Source: Desulfopila aestuarii DSM 18488 (GTDB lineage: Bacteria > Desulfobacterota > Desulfobulbia > Desulfobulbales > Desulfocapsaceae). Taken from it: a DNA stretch of 64,000 nt. The position numbers were made by a program, and so were the translations under genes. Below, piece by piece: positions 28,576-36,500 of this stretch. The stretch spans positions 124,001-188,000 of the forward strand of contig NZ_FRFE01000009.1 of NCBI RefSeq assembly GCF_900143695.1, written 5' to 3'. Under the pieces are notes generated by a model. The model was not told the origin of the DNA and did not search any database. It saw only the letters and a list, made by a program, of their open reading frames with translations. Numbering within the stretch: position 1 is the first letter of the stretch; each line of letters starts with the position of its first letter.

Positions 28576-29913
28576 CTACCGCGAGACAACAGGTTCTGGA
28601 GTACCAGGCGCACCCGGCAGCCATACGCTTTTCAGGATGTCACACAGATCCTCTCGTTCATTTTCTCCAAGGACTCCAAGGGATAATGCGAGAATAGTCC
28701 AGAGGTTACTGACATAAAAGCCACCATTGAAATGATGGGACAAATCGTGAATTTGTGCATGGCAATTGTGGCAGGGGGTAATGCAGTACCTTGCACCGGT
28801 TGCCATTATCTGGTCAAATTTGATTTTCCCATACCTATGGCGTTCTTCATTAAAACCTGATTGCAGATAGCCACCGCCTCCTCCACAACAGTAGTTGTTT
28901 GATTTGTTGGGCTGCATATCGACAAAATTATCTGTACCAACACAAGACTTGACGACAAACCGAAGATCGTCTGCATACTCATCCCCATATTCTTTACGTA
29001 CCTGATTACAGGGATCCTGAACGGTAAACCGAATCTTCAAACTCCTATTCCAATCACTGCTCGGCTGAAGTTTTTTCTCTCTTATCCACTGGGCATAGTA
29101 ATGAACGACAATTTTGACATCCAGGTTGGTATCAAGATGAAAGCGACGGATACCCTGATTTACCGAAAAGGTTGAATGACCACATTCGGTGTTCAGATAG
29201 ACCTGACAGCCAAGCTCTTCCGCCTTTTTCACAGTTGCTGCAGTTATTTGTTGCCAACCGGGATCATCAGCAAGGAACATGCAGTAATTTTCTCCCGCCC
29301 AGGCTGTACTGCCATACGTCCAATCTGCCCCGGCCAGATGGAGGATCTTCCACAGGGGGATCATTTCGTCGGGCAGCGATACTGGCTCTCGTGAATTCTG
29401 GCTGAGAAAAAAGGTTGCACCAGCCTTGTCGATTGGCGCTTGCAGATTTTCCCAACCTGGCTGGGTTTCACGGACTTCCTCCAGCACATCCTCGACGACA
29501 AAACGGAAGTCTTCTGGTGGTGTCCCAGTGGCACTGGTTGAAGCGTTGTTGAGTGCCATATCGCAGGAGCGGAGGATGCCGCTCGGACGATTTTCCCTGG
29601 GCCAGAGGAGTCTGCGACCTTCCATGATAAGCCCGGCAATATTGATCTCCATCGGGCAGACATACGTACATCGCATACACATGGAGCACATCCACACCCA
29701 TTTATGGCATTCTAACTCATCGTCCATACCCATGGCAGCCATGCGCAGAAATTTTCTCGGGTCCATATCCAGAAGACCAGTAGCGGGACATCCGGCAGCG
29801 CAGGCTCCGCATGTCAGGCACAGGTTGAGATTACCGTTTTTCGGCAATGCCTGTTGCACCTTTTCCAGGAACTCGCCTTTCTTGCCAGCCTTGTAATGCA
29901 GAGCTTTGGTCAT
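28576..29913 (-). CDS. CCG-domain iron-sulfur oxidoreductase, HdrD/DsrK-like
   Basis: About 445 residues. The N-terminal part has two 4Fe-4S motifs, CLTCGACAAGCP and CSMCMRCTYVCP, like GlpC, HdrD and DsrK. The C-terminal half carries CCG-type cysteines, including NYCCGGGGGYLQ and CITPCHNC, which in HdrB/HdrD bind a non-cubane 4Fe-4S cluster acting on disulfides. There are no membrane helices. It is likely a cytoplasmic electron-transfer or thiol/disulfide enzyme. ATG 29913 is preferred because GAGG stands eight bases upstream. It lies between a HesB/IscA-like gene and the selC-like tRNA on the same strand. Partner proteins are not evident. Confidence 0.85.
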   Translation of the reverse strand: MTKALHYKAGKKGEFLEKVQQALPKNGNLNLCLTCGACAAGCPATGLLDMDPRKFLRMAAMGMDDELECHKWVWMCSMCMRCTYVCPMEINIAGLIMEGRRLLWPRENRPSGILRSCDMALNNASTSATGTPPEDFRFVVEDVLEEVRETQPGWENLQAPIDKAGATFFLSQNSREPVSLPDEMIPLWKILHLAGADWTYGSTAWAGENYCMFLADDPGWQQITAATVKKAEELGCQVYLNTECGHSTFSVNQGIRRFHLDTNLDVKIVVHYYAQWIREKKLQPSSDWNRSLKIRFTVQDPCNQVRKEYGDEYADDLRFVVKSCVGTDNFVDMQPNKSNNYCCGGGGGYLQSGFNEERHRYGKIKFDQIMATGARYCITPCHNCHAQIHDLSHHFNGGFYVSNLWTILALSLGVLGENEREDLCDILKSVWLPGAPGTPEPVVSR

Positions 29914-29980
29914 GTCCTTCACCTCAAGTATGAACGATGGGTCGCGAGAGAGTATGTGAATGTTCTAATGGCAAAATATG

Positions 29981-30322
29981 TCAGCAGCCGCAGCCACCTG
30001 ATCCGCATGATCCGGCACTGCAGCCGCCACCGGCACCAGGGAGTGGGGTTGAAGGCCTGATACTGAATCCTGACTGTTTTCCGGCATTGATGTAGTCAAC
30101 GGTGATGCTGCCACATTGCTGCAGCAGATTTTTTTCAATCAGGAATTGCAGGTCCTGCTGCTCAAAACGTTCATCCTCAGCTTTTGCTTCATCTAAGGCC
30201 AGTCCAAGGGTAGGGCCGGAACAGCCTCCATGGTTCAGAAATATTCTCAGCGATGAGGTAAGATTGTTTTCTTTGAAGTATTCAGTCAGTTTATCGTGTG
30301 CCTCTGCGGTCACTTCCAACAT
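29981..30322 (-). CDS. HesB/IscA-like protein with cysteine-rich tail
   Basis: A 113-residue protein of the A-type Fe-S carrier fold. The first cysteine is in LNHGGCSGPTLGLALDE. Canonical IscA has CGCG near the C-terminus; here there is a glycine-cysteine tail with four cysteines (GGGCSAGSCGSGGCGC), all encoded by TGC and followed by a TGA stop. HesB-like proteins with such tails occur in anaerobes, and selenocysteine-containing members are known in related bacteria; this copy uses cysteine only. The role could be Fe-S or metal handling. It is 67 bases upstream of the CCG Fe-S gene and probably in the same operon. Confidence 0.82.
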   Translation of the reverse strand: MLEVTAEAHDKLTEYFKENNLTSSLRIFLNHGGCSGPTLGLALDEAKAEDERFEQQDLQFLIEKNLLQQCGSITVDYINAGKQSGFSIRPSTPLPGAGGGCSAGSCGSGGCGC

Positions 30323-30748
30323 GATAGTTTCCTTTTGTTGTGATGTTCGTATCTTTATATGAGATACCAGGATGATAACAATGCCAATTGCCCGTTTCCT
30401 GGAAACAGAAAGCGAGGTGTTCTAACGGATCTACCCTATCAATATGATAGTGGTTCGTCAAACAGTTCGTTTCGATAAATCCTATCTTATAAATTGGAAT
30501 TATCTATAACGAGGGGCAGGAAAAGCTCTCGTCACAATTGCGAACGGAAGAGCTATCACTTAGCATGAATTTCAGCTGTGATAACGTCCTCAAATCTCGA
30601 CATCCTTAGTATCGCTTCGTTTGATAATTGCTTGCGAATCGATTGGTTTTCAGTATTTGACTTTTGAGTTCGGGTCATACAGTATCTAAATAATATCAGA
30701 GGACAATTGTTACCGAGTGAAAAGCGAAATAGACCCAAGGAGCAAGGT
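30323..30748. other. Intergenic region between hesB-like and RelE-like genes
   Basis: A divergent promoter region of about 430 bases with no further gene. It contains a short palindrome at 30436-30450 and is AT-rich on both sides. A TTGACT at 30657 could be a -35 for the rightward gene, but no good -10 follows. Confidence 0.45.
30436..30450. repeat. 15-base palindrome upstream of the hesB-like gene
   Basis: CTATCA-ATA-TGATAG is a perfect 6-3-6 dyad about 115 bases upstream of the hesB-like start. It has the size of a regulator half-site pair; the regulator is unknown. Confidence 0.4.
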
Positions 30749-31261
30749 GTGGATCATCACGTACGTATTGCCAGAAATCTTGAAAAGAATCTCAAAGCCA
30801 TGCGTCGGGCTGGGAAAAAAGGTGAGTTGGCTGCAACCCAGTGTGAAAGTCTCCTGGATCTTATACGGAGAGAAGGCCTCCTGGCGGACGCTGTATACAG
30901 TAAACGTACCAAGAATGGGGAGTATCGAATCAGCAACTGCACCAAGTACAACCTGGGCAATGGCTATCGACTGGTCACTATCAAGGTTGGCCAGAACCTG
31001 TTTGTGCCGTTTGCCGGTGGGCATGACGAAACTGACCTTTGGTTGGAGCATCATAGATATGATGAATATTATGCAGATGACCCGGCCTATCTGGATGAGG
31101 ATAGCTGCACAGATTACCAACCAAAGGCTGAAGAAGCGGAAGACGCAGAATCAGAAGAACTTTTGGAACTGGATTCATACGAAGAGCAGTTGTTGGCCAA
31201 AGTGGATACAACAATCTTGAAATCCGTCTTTCAGGGATTATTTCAAAAGCAGCAGGCGTGA
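30749..31261 (+). CDS. Uncharacterised protein with RelE/YafQ-like region
   Basis: About 170 residues. Residues 1-100 have a helical start rich in Arg/Lys (HHVRIARNLEKNLKAMRRAGKKG). A strand-like region YRLVTIKVGQNLFVPFAGGHDETDLWLEHHR follows the pattern of RelE-superfamily folds. The rest is an acidic tail (EEAEDAESEELLELD). GTG 30749 has AAGGAG six bases upstream; a TTG at 30707 is an alternative. No antitoxin gene is adjacent, so a toxin-antitoxin role is not supported. It sits convergently against yedF, three bases from its stop. Function unknown. Confidence 0.6.
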   Translation: MDHHVRIARNLEKNLKAMRRAGKKGELAATQCESLLDLIRREGLLADAVYSKRTKNGEYRISNCTKYNLGNGYRLVTIKVGQNLFVPFAGGHDETDLWLEHHRYDEYYADDPAYLDEDSCTDYQPKAEEAEDAESEELLELDSYEEQLLAKVDTTILKSVFQGLFQKQQA

Positions 31262-31264
31262 AGA

Positions 31265-31882
31265 TCAGCCAATATTGATAACCTTGTCGGCCAACTGCGT
31301 GGCGGTGACAATGTCAAGCATATTGGTTGTTTCACCTACCATTTTGGCAGAGGTCAGACCAAAATGCTCCAGGCATGTGCCACAGGCGAGAATAATCACT
31401 CCAGCTCTTTCGTACTCCTGTAACACCTGCAATACCGCCGAAGATTCTGTAGTCAGCTTTACCCCGCTATTCACGAATACCAGCTGCCACAGGTCGTTCC
31501 CCATTTCCTTGACGGTTTTCAGGTAGTTGATCATCAGCTTTTCACCCAGCGTATCGTCCCCTGAACCCAGTCGGTCACTGGCGACCAGAATCAGTATCTT
31601 TTGACTACCATCAGGATTTTCGTTGGTCTGCTGAGCGGTTGCCTTTGTCTCGACAGCATTGGCAGTGGAGGTACGGCGAGCCTCCAGTTGAATGTGATTT
31701 CCCTGCCCGGTATCGAGCACTTCAAAATTTTGACTGCCGAGAAAGCGGGTCACATTTTCCCGGCAGGCCTCATCATCCACCAGCACTGTCAACTCCTGCA
31801 GACTTTCCTTTTCCAGCGTATCTTTTACCAGCAGGACTGGGGCCGGACAGGAGAGGCCGCGAGCATCAATCAATTTTGCCAT
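31265..31882 (-). CDS. yedF: Selenium-metabolism sulfurtransferase-like protein YedF
   Basis: A 205-residue two-domain protein. Residues 1-75 are a TusA-like domain with the cysteine in DARGLSCPAPVLLVKD. Residues 95-205 are a DsrE-like domain with ILVASDRLGSGDDTLGEKLM and the cysteine pair in ILACGTCLEHFG. This fusion is regularly found next to selD in selenium-using bacteria and is thought to help deliver or traffic selenium. Here it follows selD by 14 bases on the same strand. Confidence 0.92.
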   Translation of the reverse strand: MAKLIDARGLSCPAPVLLVKDTLEKESLQELTVLVDDEACRENVTRFLGSQNFEVLDTGQGNHIQLEARRTSTANAVETKATAQQTNENPDGSQKILILVASDRLGSGDDTLGEKLMINYLKTVKEMGNDLWQLVFVNSGVKLTTESSAVLQVLQEYERAGVIILACGTCLEHFGLTSAKMVGETTNMLDIVTATQLADKVINIG

Positions 31883-31896
31883 TTGTTATTCCTCGT

Positions 31897-32943
31897 CTAT
31901 TGTAATTCGATCTTTTCATCTGTTTTCTCATTGGCGTAGCCAATAATTTCAGCGTATTCAACTCCTCCATCCCGCAGTCGATTCCGGAGGACAGTGGCCT
32001 CCTTTTCTGCACAACCAATTAAAAGGCCGCCGGAGGTCTGCGGATCAAAAAGGATATCCCGCAAGATCGGGCTGAAATCCTCTGCCATTGTGACCATCGC
32101 TTGCCGATGTTGGCGATTCTTGTGGGCACCTGCGGGCACGAAGCCCATGTTGGCAAAATGCAAGGCCTCCGGCAGAACAGGTACCCGTCCGCAGTCAAGT
32201 GTTACCCCTAGGCCGGTACAGGCTATCATCTCGGCCAGATGGCCAAGCAGGCCAAAGCCGGTTACATCGGTACAAGCAGAGACTGAAAAACCATGCATGA
32301 GTTCCGCTGCCTGCTTATTGAGTGTTGCCATCTGTTCAGTCACCTGCCGGACTGTTTTCTCAGAAGCCAGGCCTCCTTTGACCGCAGTGGCAATAATCCC
32401 TGTGCCCAGCGGTTTGGTGAGTACCAGGCAATCTCCCGGCCGCAGGCCCTGATTGGTGAGGATCTTTTGGGGATGAACATAACCGGTAACCGACAGGCCG
32501 TACTTTATCTCATCATCTTCAATACTGTGACCACCTAGCAGAACAGCCCCCGCTTCTCTGATTTTCTCTATTCCACCTGACAAAATCTCACGAAGAACCT
32601 TTTTCTCAAGCTTGCCCAGGGGGAATGCCACGATATTCATTGCGGTTTTCGGTATTCCCCCCATGGCATACACATCTGAGAGGGAGTTGGCGGCGGCAAT
32701 TCTCCCAAAATCGTAGGGGTCATCAACGATAGGCGTAAAAAAATCGACAGTTTGAATCAGGGCCAGGTCATCCGATACCCGGTAGACTCCGGCGTCATCG
32801 GCTGTGGCTGTACCCACCAGAACATCCTCATTTGTGGGAAAGTCGAGCCCGCATAATACTTGATCCAGGTCCCCTGGAGAAAGTTTTGAGGCTCAACCGC
32901 CACCCTTGACCTGTCTGGTCAGATTTACCCTGTTGTCCTTCAT
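31897..32943 (-). CDS. selD: Selenide, water dikinase SelD, a selenoprotein (UGA = Sec at codon 17)
   Basis: SelD makes selenophosphate from selenide and ATP for Sec and selenouridine synthesis. Homology continues upstream of the apparent start at 32817 through an in-frame TGA (32895-32893) to ATG 32943, giving 349 residues. The N-terminus reads QVKGGGUASKLSPGDL, with U at residue 17 and the catalytic Lys at 20, the same spacing as Cys17/Lys20 of the Escherichia coli enzyme. Downstream are DDAGVYRV, TVDFFTPIVDDPYDFGRIAAAN, GGHSIEDDE and DPQTSGGLL. A SECIS-like hairpin follows the TGA. A caller that treats TGA only as stop loses the active-site segment. Confidence 0.95.
32859..32883 (-). other. 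Bacterial SECIS-like hairpin in selD
   Basis: Nine bases after the UGA codon the minus strand folds as CTT / TC internal loop / TCCAG - GGGAC - CTGGA / TC / AAG. The 5-bp upper stem and a loop starting with GG fit the SelB-binding element expected directly 3' of a bacterial Sec codon. Confidence 0.75.
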
Positions 32944-33285
32944 TATTGTTTCTTCAACCGCTTATCCTATCGTTTGCAAGGTTCTGCGATAACAAAAAGA
33001 TGCATTATCTGGACCACTCCGTTGAGGCAATTACTACCTCCAGCGGGCTTGGATTTCTCTCTAAAATTTTCCAAGCATAGTAGCTGTGAACAGTTTTCTC
33101 GTCAACACGGCATGTTCTATCGATTTTGCTTTTCCCATAGGTTTCAGCTATGAAAAACGTGTGGTTCTGCAAAGTGGGCGTTATACTCTATTGAAGAGTC
33201 TGGGCGACAAAACCTTTTTTACAAGAGGCGCTGGGGAGAGGTCTTTCTGCATTCCATCATGATAGTATCAAGAAGAGGTGTGGGT
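32944..33285. other. Divergent intergenic region between selD and acyl carrier gene
   Basis: About 340 bases without a gene. A good -10 element TATACT at 33182-33187 faces the acyl carrier gene but has no convincing -35. No riboswitch or operator recognised. Confidence 0.4.
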
Positions 33286-33525
33286 ATGGACGAATCCAGA
33301 ATCAGGGGAAGCATTGTTGGAATTTTGGCGCGTATCGCCCCCGAGGCAGATCTGGCAGCACTTGAGCCCGATCGTCGCTTCCGTGACCAGTTCGAGTTTG
33401 ACTCCATCGACTGTCTGAACCTGATGACCGCGATTGAAAAGGAGTTTGGCATAAAGATCCCCGAAGAGGCGTATCCAGGGCTTTCCTCTCTCAACGGTTG
33501 TGTCAATTATCTCCGAACTCTGTGA
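33286..33525 (+). CDS. Orphan acyl carrier protein
   Basis: A 79-residue carrier. The phosphopantetheine attachment serine is in FEFDSIDCLNLMTAIEKEFG, the standard helix-2 start. ATG 33286 follows an AGAGG ribosome binding site. It is not beside fatty-acid or polyketide genes but lies convergent with the acyl-CoA synthetase/GNAT gene, with three bases between the stops. A role in a dedicated acyl transfer is possible but not shown. Confidence 0.88.
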   Translation: MDESRIRGSIVGILARIAPEADLAALEPDRRFRDQFEFDSIDCLNLMTAIEKEFGIKIPEEAYPGLSSLNGCVNYLRTL

Positions 33526-33528
33526 CGA

Positions 33529-36228
33529 CTAGAGTTTCAGTTCCAACAGTCGCAGTCCTGCATCGTCGCGTACCGGCCTGCAGGTAAAGCCAAAGGCCGC
33601 CGCCAGTCGCAGCATAGGGGTATTGTCCGTTAGTACCTCCCCGAATAGTTTGCCAATGCCGCGATTGCGGGCATAGTCGATGATTCGCCGCATAAGCATT
33701 GGCCCAAGACCGCTGCCGGTCATCTCTTTTCGCAAGAGAATGGCAAACTCTGCCTCCTCGTTGTCGGGATCGGCAATAATGCGCACACCGCCGTAGAGGA
33801 TTGTTTTGTCATCATTTTCATTGATAGGTCCTTCCAATACCAGAGCCATTTCCCGTGCATAATCGATTTGGGTCAATCTCGCCGCCAGTTTGTGGGGCAG
33901 GCTGTTCATGGGATGGAGAAAGCGCATGCGGATCTCTTCAGGTGAGAGCGCGGCGAAAATTTCCTGAAAACCGGTCTCGTCTTCCGGGCGGATGGGGCGG
34001 AGCAGGAGCCGGCGGCCATCGGCGAGGGTAAGATGTTCTTCCAGTTCCCTCGGGTAGGGCCGGATTGCCAGCCGTTCGGTTGCCTCGCCCTTGGCTGGGC
34101 AGATCCTGATCCTGGCATCCAGGGCCATAACGCCATGCTCATCGGCGACCAGCGGATTGATATCGAGTTCGGTGATCTCCGCAATGTCGCAGACTAGCTG
34201 GGAGAGCTTGACCAAAGAGAGAGCTACCGCGTCGATATCGGCGGCTGGGGTGTTACGGTACTCCTGCAGCAGTCGGTAAACCCGGGTGCGGGCCATAACT
34301 TCCCGTGCAAGATGAATATTCAGTGGCGGCAGGGCGAGGGCCTTATCGCGAATGACTTCCACTGCTGTGCCGCCATGACCAAAGAGCAGCACCGGTCCGA
34401 ACTGGTCGTCGGTAAAGGCGCCGATGATGAGTTCGCGTCCATGTGGTCGCCGAATCATCTGCTGAACACTAAACCCCGTAAGCTGCGCTGCGGGAAACTC
34501 CCTGGTGAGCCGTTGTTGCATATGTGCCGCTGCTTCTCGCACAGCCTCTCCGTTTTCCAGATCGAGGATAACCCCGCCCACGTCCGACTTGTGGTGAATA
34601 TCGGGGGAGATGATCTTGAGCGCCAGTGGGCCGGAGAATACTGCTGCAGCTGTTCCGGCTTCTTCGGGGGTCGCAGTGAACAGCGCCTGCACGACGGGTA
34701 TATCGTAGGCCGCAAGCACCAGACGCGCCTCGTCATCACTGAGCCAGTCTCGCTGTTTTGACAGGGCCTGGGCGATAATCCGGCGCACCTTTTCGGTATC
34801 CGGGGTGAAGCGGCCGGGAATATTGGGCACGGTTTCCATCAGCATTTCCTGGCTGTGCTGGTAGCGTACCATCTGCATAAAGCCACGAACCGCATCGCTT
34901 GGGCTCTGGTAGCAGGGAATCCTGCTTTTACGAAAGAGGTGCCGCGCCTCGAGAGCCGCGCCGTCACCAAGCCAGCCGGCAAGCAACATCGGTCGTCGGA
35001 AGATGCTTTTGCGCTGTTCTACTGCTTGAATCACTGCCCGGGCCGAGTCGGTGGAGGAGCTGATGGCGGTGGGGCAGTTCATTACCAAGATGGCATCCAC
35101 CCCCTTGTCTTCAAGGAGAACAGACATGGCCTTATGGTAGCGTTCACCATCGGCGTCGCCAATGATGTCGATGGGATTGGTACGAGACCATGTTGGCGGC
35201 AGTACTTCGTCAAGTCGGGCAATGGTTTCAGGGTCCAGGGTAGCAAGACGTCCCTGTTTTTCGATCAGGGTATCGGTGGCCAATACTCCGACCCCGCCGC
35301 CGTTGGTAAGAATGGCCAGCCGATCGCCGCTCAGTGGTCGGGCCATGGAAAGAGTTTCGACGGCGTTGAAGAGTGCTTCCATGTCCATGACACGGAGGAT
35401 GCCGGCTCTTCGGAATGCGGCATCGAAGACCCCGTCAATACCCGCCAGCGCCCCGGTGTGTGAGGCCGCTGCCTGGGCGCTTTCGGTAAAGCGTCCACCC
35501 TTGACTACGATGACAGGTTTGAGTCGTGCCGCTGCCCGGGCGGCGGACATGAACTTACGGGCGTTGGTGATCGACTCGATATAGAGGAGGATGGCTTGAG
35601 TGGGCCCGTCGGCTGCCAGATAGTCAAGCATATCGCCAAAGTCCACATCGACCATATCGCCCAGCGAGACGAAGTGGGAAAAGCCGATCTCCCGGCTGGT
35701 GGCCCAGTCGAGCACCGAGGTGAGCAGTGCCCCGGACTGGGCAACGAAGGCCAGGTTGCCGGTGAGCGGATTGAGATGACCAAAACTTGCATTCAGACAC
35801 TGCCCCGGCACCATGATTCCCAGGCAGTTGGGACCGATTACCCGTAAGAGGTTGGGGCGGGAGGCTTCCAGGATGGCCTGTTTCCAGCGTTTACCATTTT
35901 CTTTTTCCTTTTCACCGTAGCCGGCAGTAATGACCACCGCTCCCCGTGTGCCATTCGCTGCCAGTTCCGCAATTATTTCCGGAATCTGCCTTGGCGGCGT
36001 GGCGATAATGGCGAGGTCGGGTGTGACCGGAAGGCTTTTGATATCCGGATAGCTGCGGTGTTCCCGAATCGACTCGTAACGGGGGTTAACGAGATAGATC
36101 TGTCCGGGGAAGCCGGTCTTAAGGAGATTGTCGGTCAATACCGCGCCGATGCTCTTAGGGGTGCGACTGGCACCAATCAGTGCCACCGAAGCCGGTGAAA
36201 AGATCGCATCGAGATTACGAATGGTCAT
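33529..36228 (-). CDS. ADP-forming acyl-CoA synthetase-GNAT acetyltransferase fusion
   Basis: An 899-residue multidomain protein. The N-terminal CoA-binding domain begins IFSPASVALIGASRTPKSIG, followed by succinyl-CoA-ligase-like domains with a histidine in AAASHTGALAGID. The ATP-grasp domain covers about residues 480-700 (GPLALKIISPDIHHKSDVGG). The last 160 residues are a GNAT domain with the acetyl-CoA loop EMTGSGLGPMLMRRII. Fusions of this layout include Pat/PatZ protein acetyltransferases, which control acetyl-CoA synthetase by lysine acetylation. Whether this one makes acyl-CoA, acetylates proteins or both is open. It is preceded by a plausible upstream region of 270 bases. Confidence 0.92.
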   Translation of the reverse strand: MTIRNLDAIFSPASVALIGASRTPKSIGAVLTDNLLKTGFPGQIYLVNPRYESIREHRSYPDIKSLPVTPDLAIIATPPRQIPEIIAELAANGTRGAVVITAGYGEKEKENGKRWKQAILEASRPNLLRVIGPNCLGIMVPGQCLNASFGHLNPLTGNLAFVAQSGALLTSVLDWATSREIGFSHFVSLGDMVDVDFGDMLDYLAADGPTQAILLYIESITNARKFMSAARAAARLKPVIVVKGGRFTESAQAAASHTGALAGIDGVFDAAFRRAGILRVMDMEALFNAVETLSMARPLSGDRLAILTNGGGVGVLATDTLIEKQGRLATLDPETIARLDEVLPPTWSRTNPIDIIGDADGERYHKAMSVLLEDKGVDAILVMNCPTAISSSTDSARAVIQAVEQRKSIFRRPMLLAGWLGDGAALEARHLFRKSRIPCYQSPSDAVRGFMQMVRYQHSQEMLMETVPNIPGRFTPDTEKVRRIIAQALSKQRDWLSDDEARLVLAAYDIPVVQALFTATPEEAGTAAAVFSGPLALKIISPDIHHKSDVGGVILDLENGEAVREAAAHMQQRLTREFPAAQLTGFSVQQMIRRPHGRELIIGAFTDDQFGPVLLFGHGGTAVEVIRDKALALPPLNIHLAREVMARTRVYRLLQEYRNTPAADIDAVALSLVKLSQLVCDIAEITELDINPLVADEHGVMALDARIRICPAKGEATERLAIRPYPRELEEHLTLADGRRLLLRPIRPEDETGFQEIFAALSPEEIRMRFLHPMNSLPHKLAARLTQIDYAREMALVLEGPINENDDKTILYGGVRIIADPDNEEAEFAILLRKEMTGSGLGPMLMRRIIDYARNRGIGKLFGEVLTDNTPMLRLAAAFGFTCRPVRDDAGLRLLELKL

Positions 36229-36500
36229 CGGTTGCCTCCTTGCCTGGAGTACGTTTTTGGAGATGAGTTGTCAGAACCCATCTTTTTTAATGCAAAAGGT
36301 ATTCCGCATTGTTTGTGAAAAGGACGCCTTCTGGTCTCTATGCTGGTCGTGAACAGAACGAATTATGTCAATTGTCAGGCTCTCGTTACGGTTCGCTGTT
36401 GACAGCAACACGATTTTGTTCGAATAGGTGTGGGATACAAATGTATTATGAGGTTTTCCCTTCTGCTATTGGGTTTGTCCTATCCTGATGGAGAGTCACC

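Noticed and set aside
29960-29983. Read-through of the HesB-like stop TGA as selenocysteine after the GCGC tail
   Set aside because: The downstream extension is only about 18 residues, not conserved-looking, and no SECIS-like hairpin follows the TGA.
30749-31261. Toxin-antitoxin system
   Set aside because: No antitoxin-like gene on either side and a tail not found in RelE toxins; annotated as an uncharacterised protein instead.
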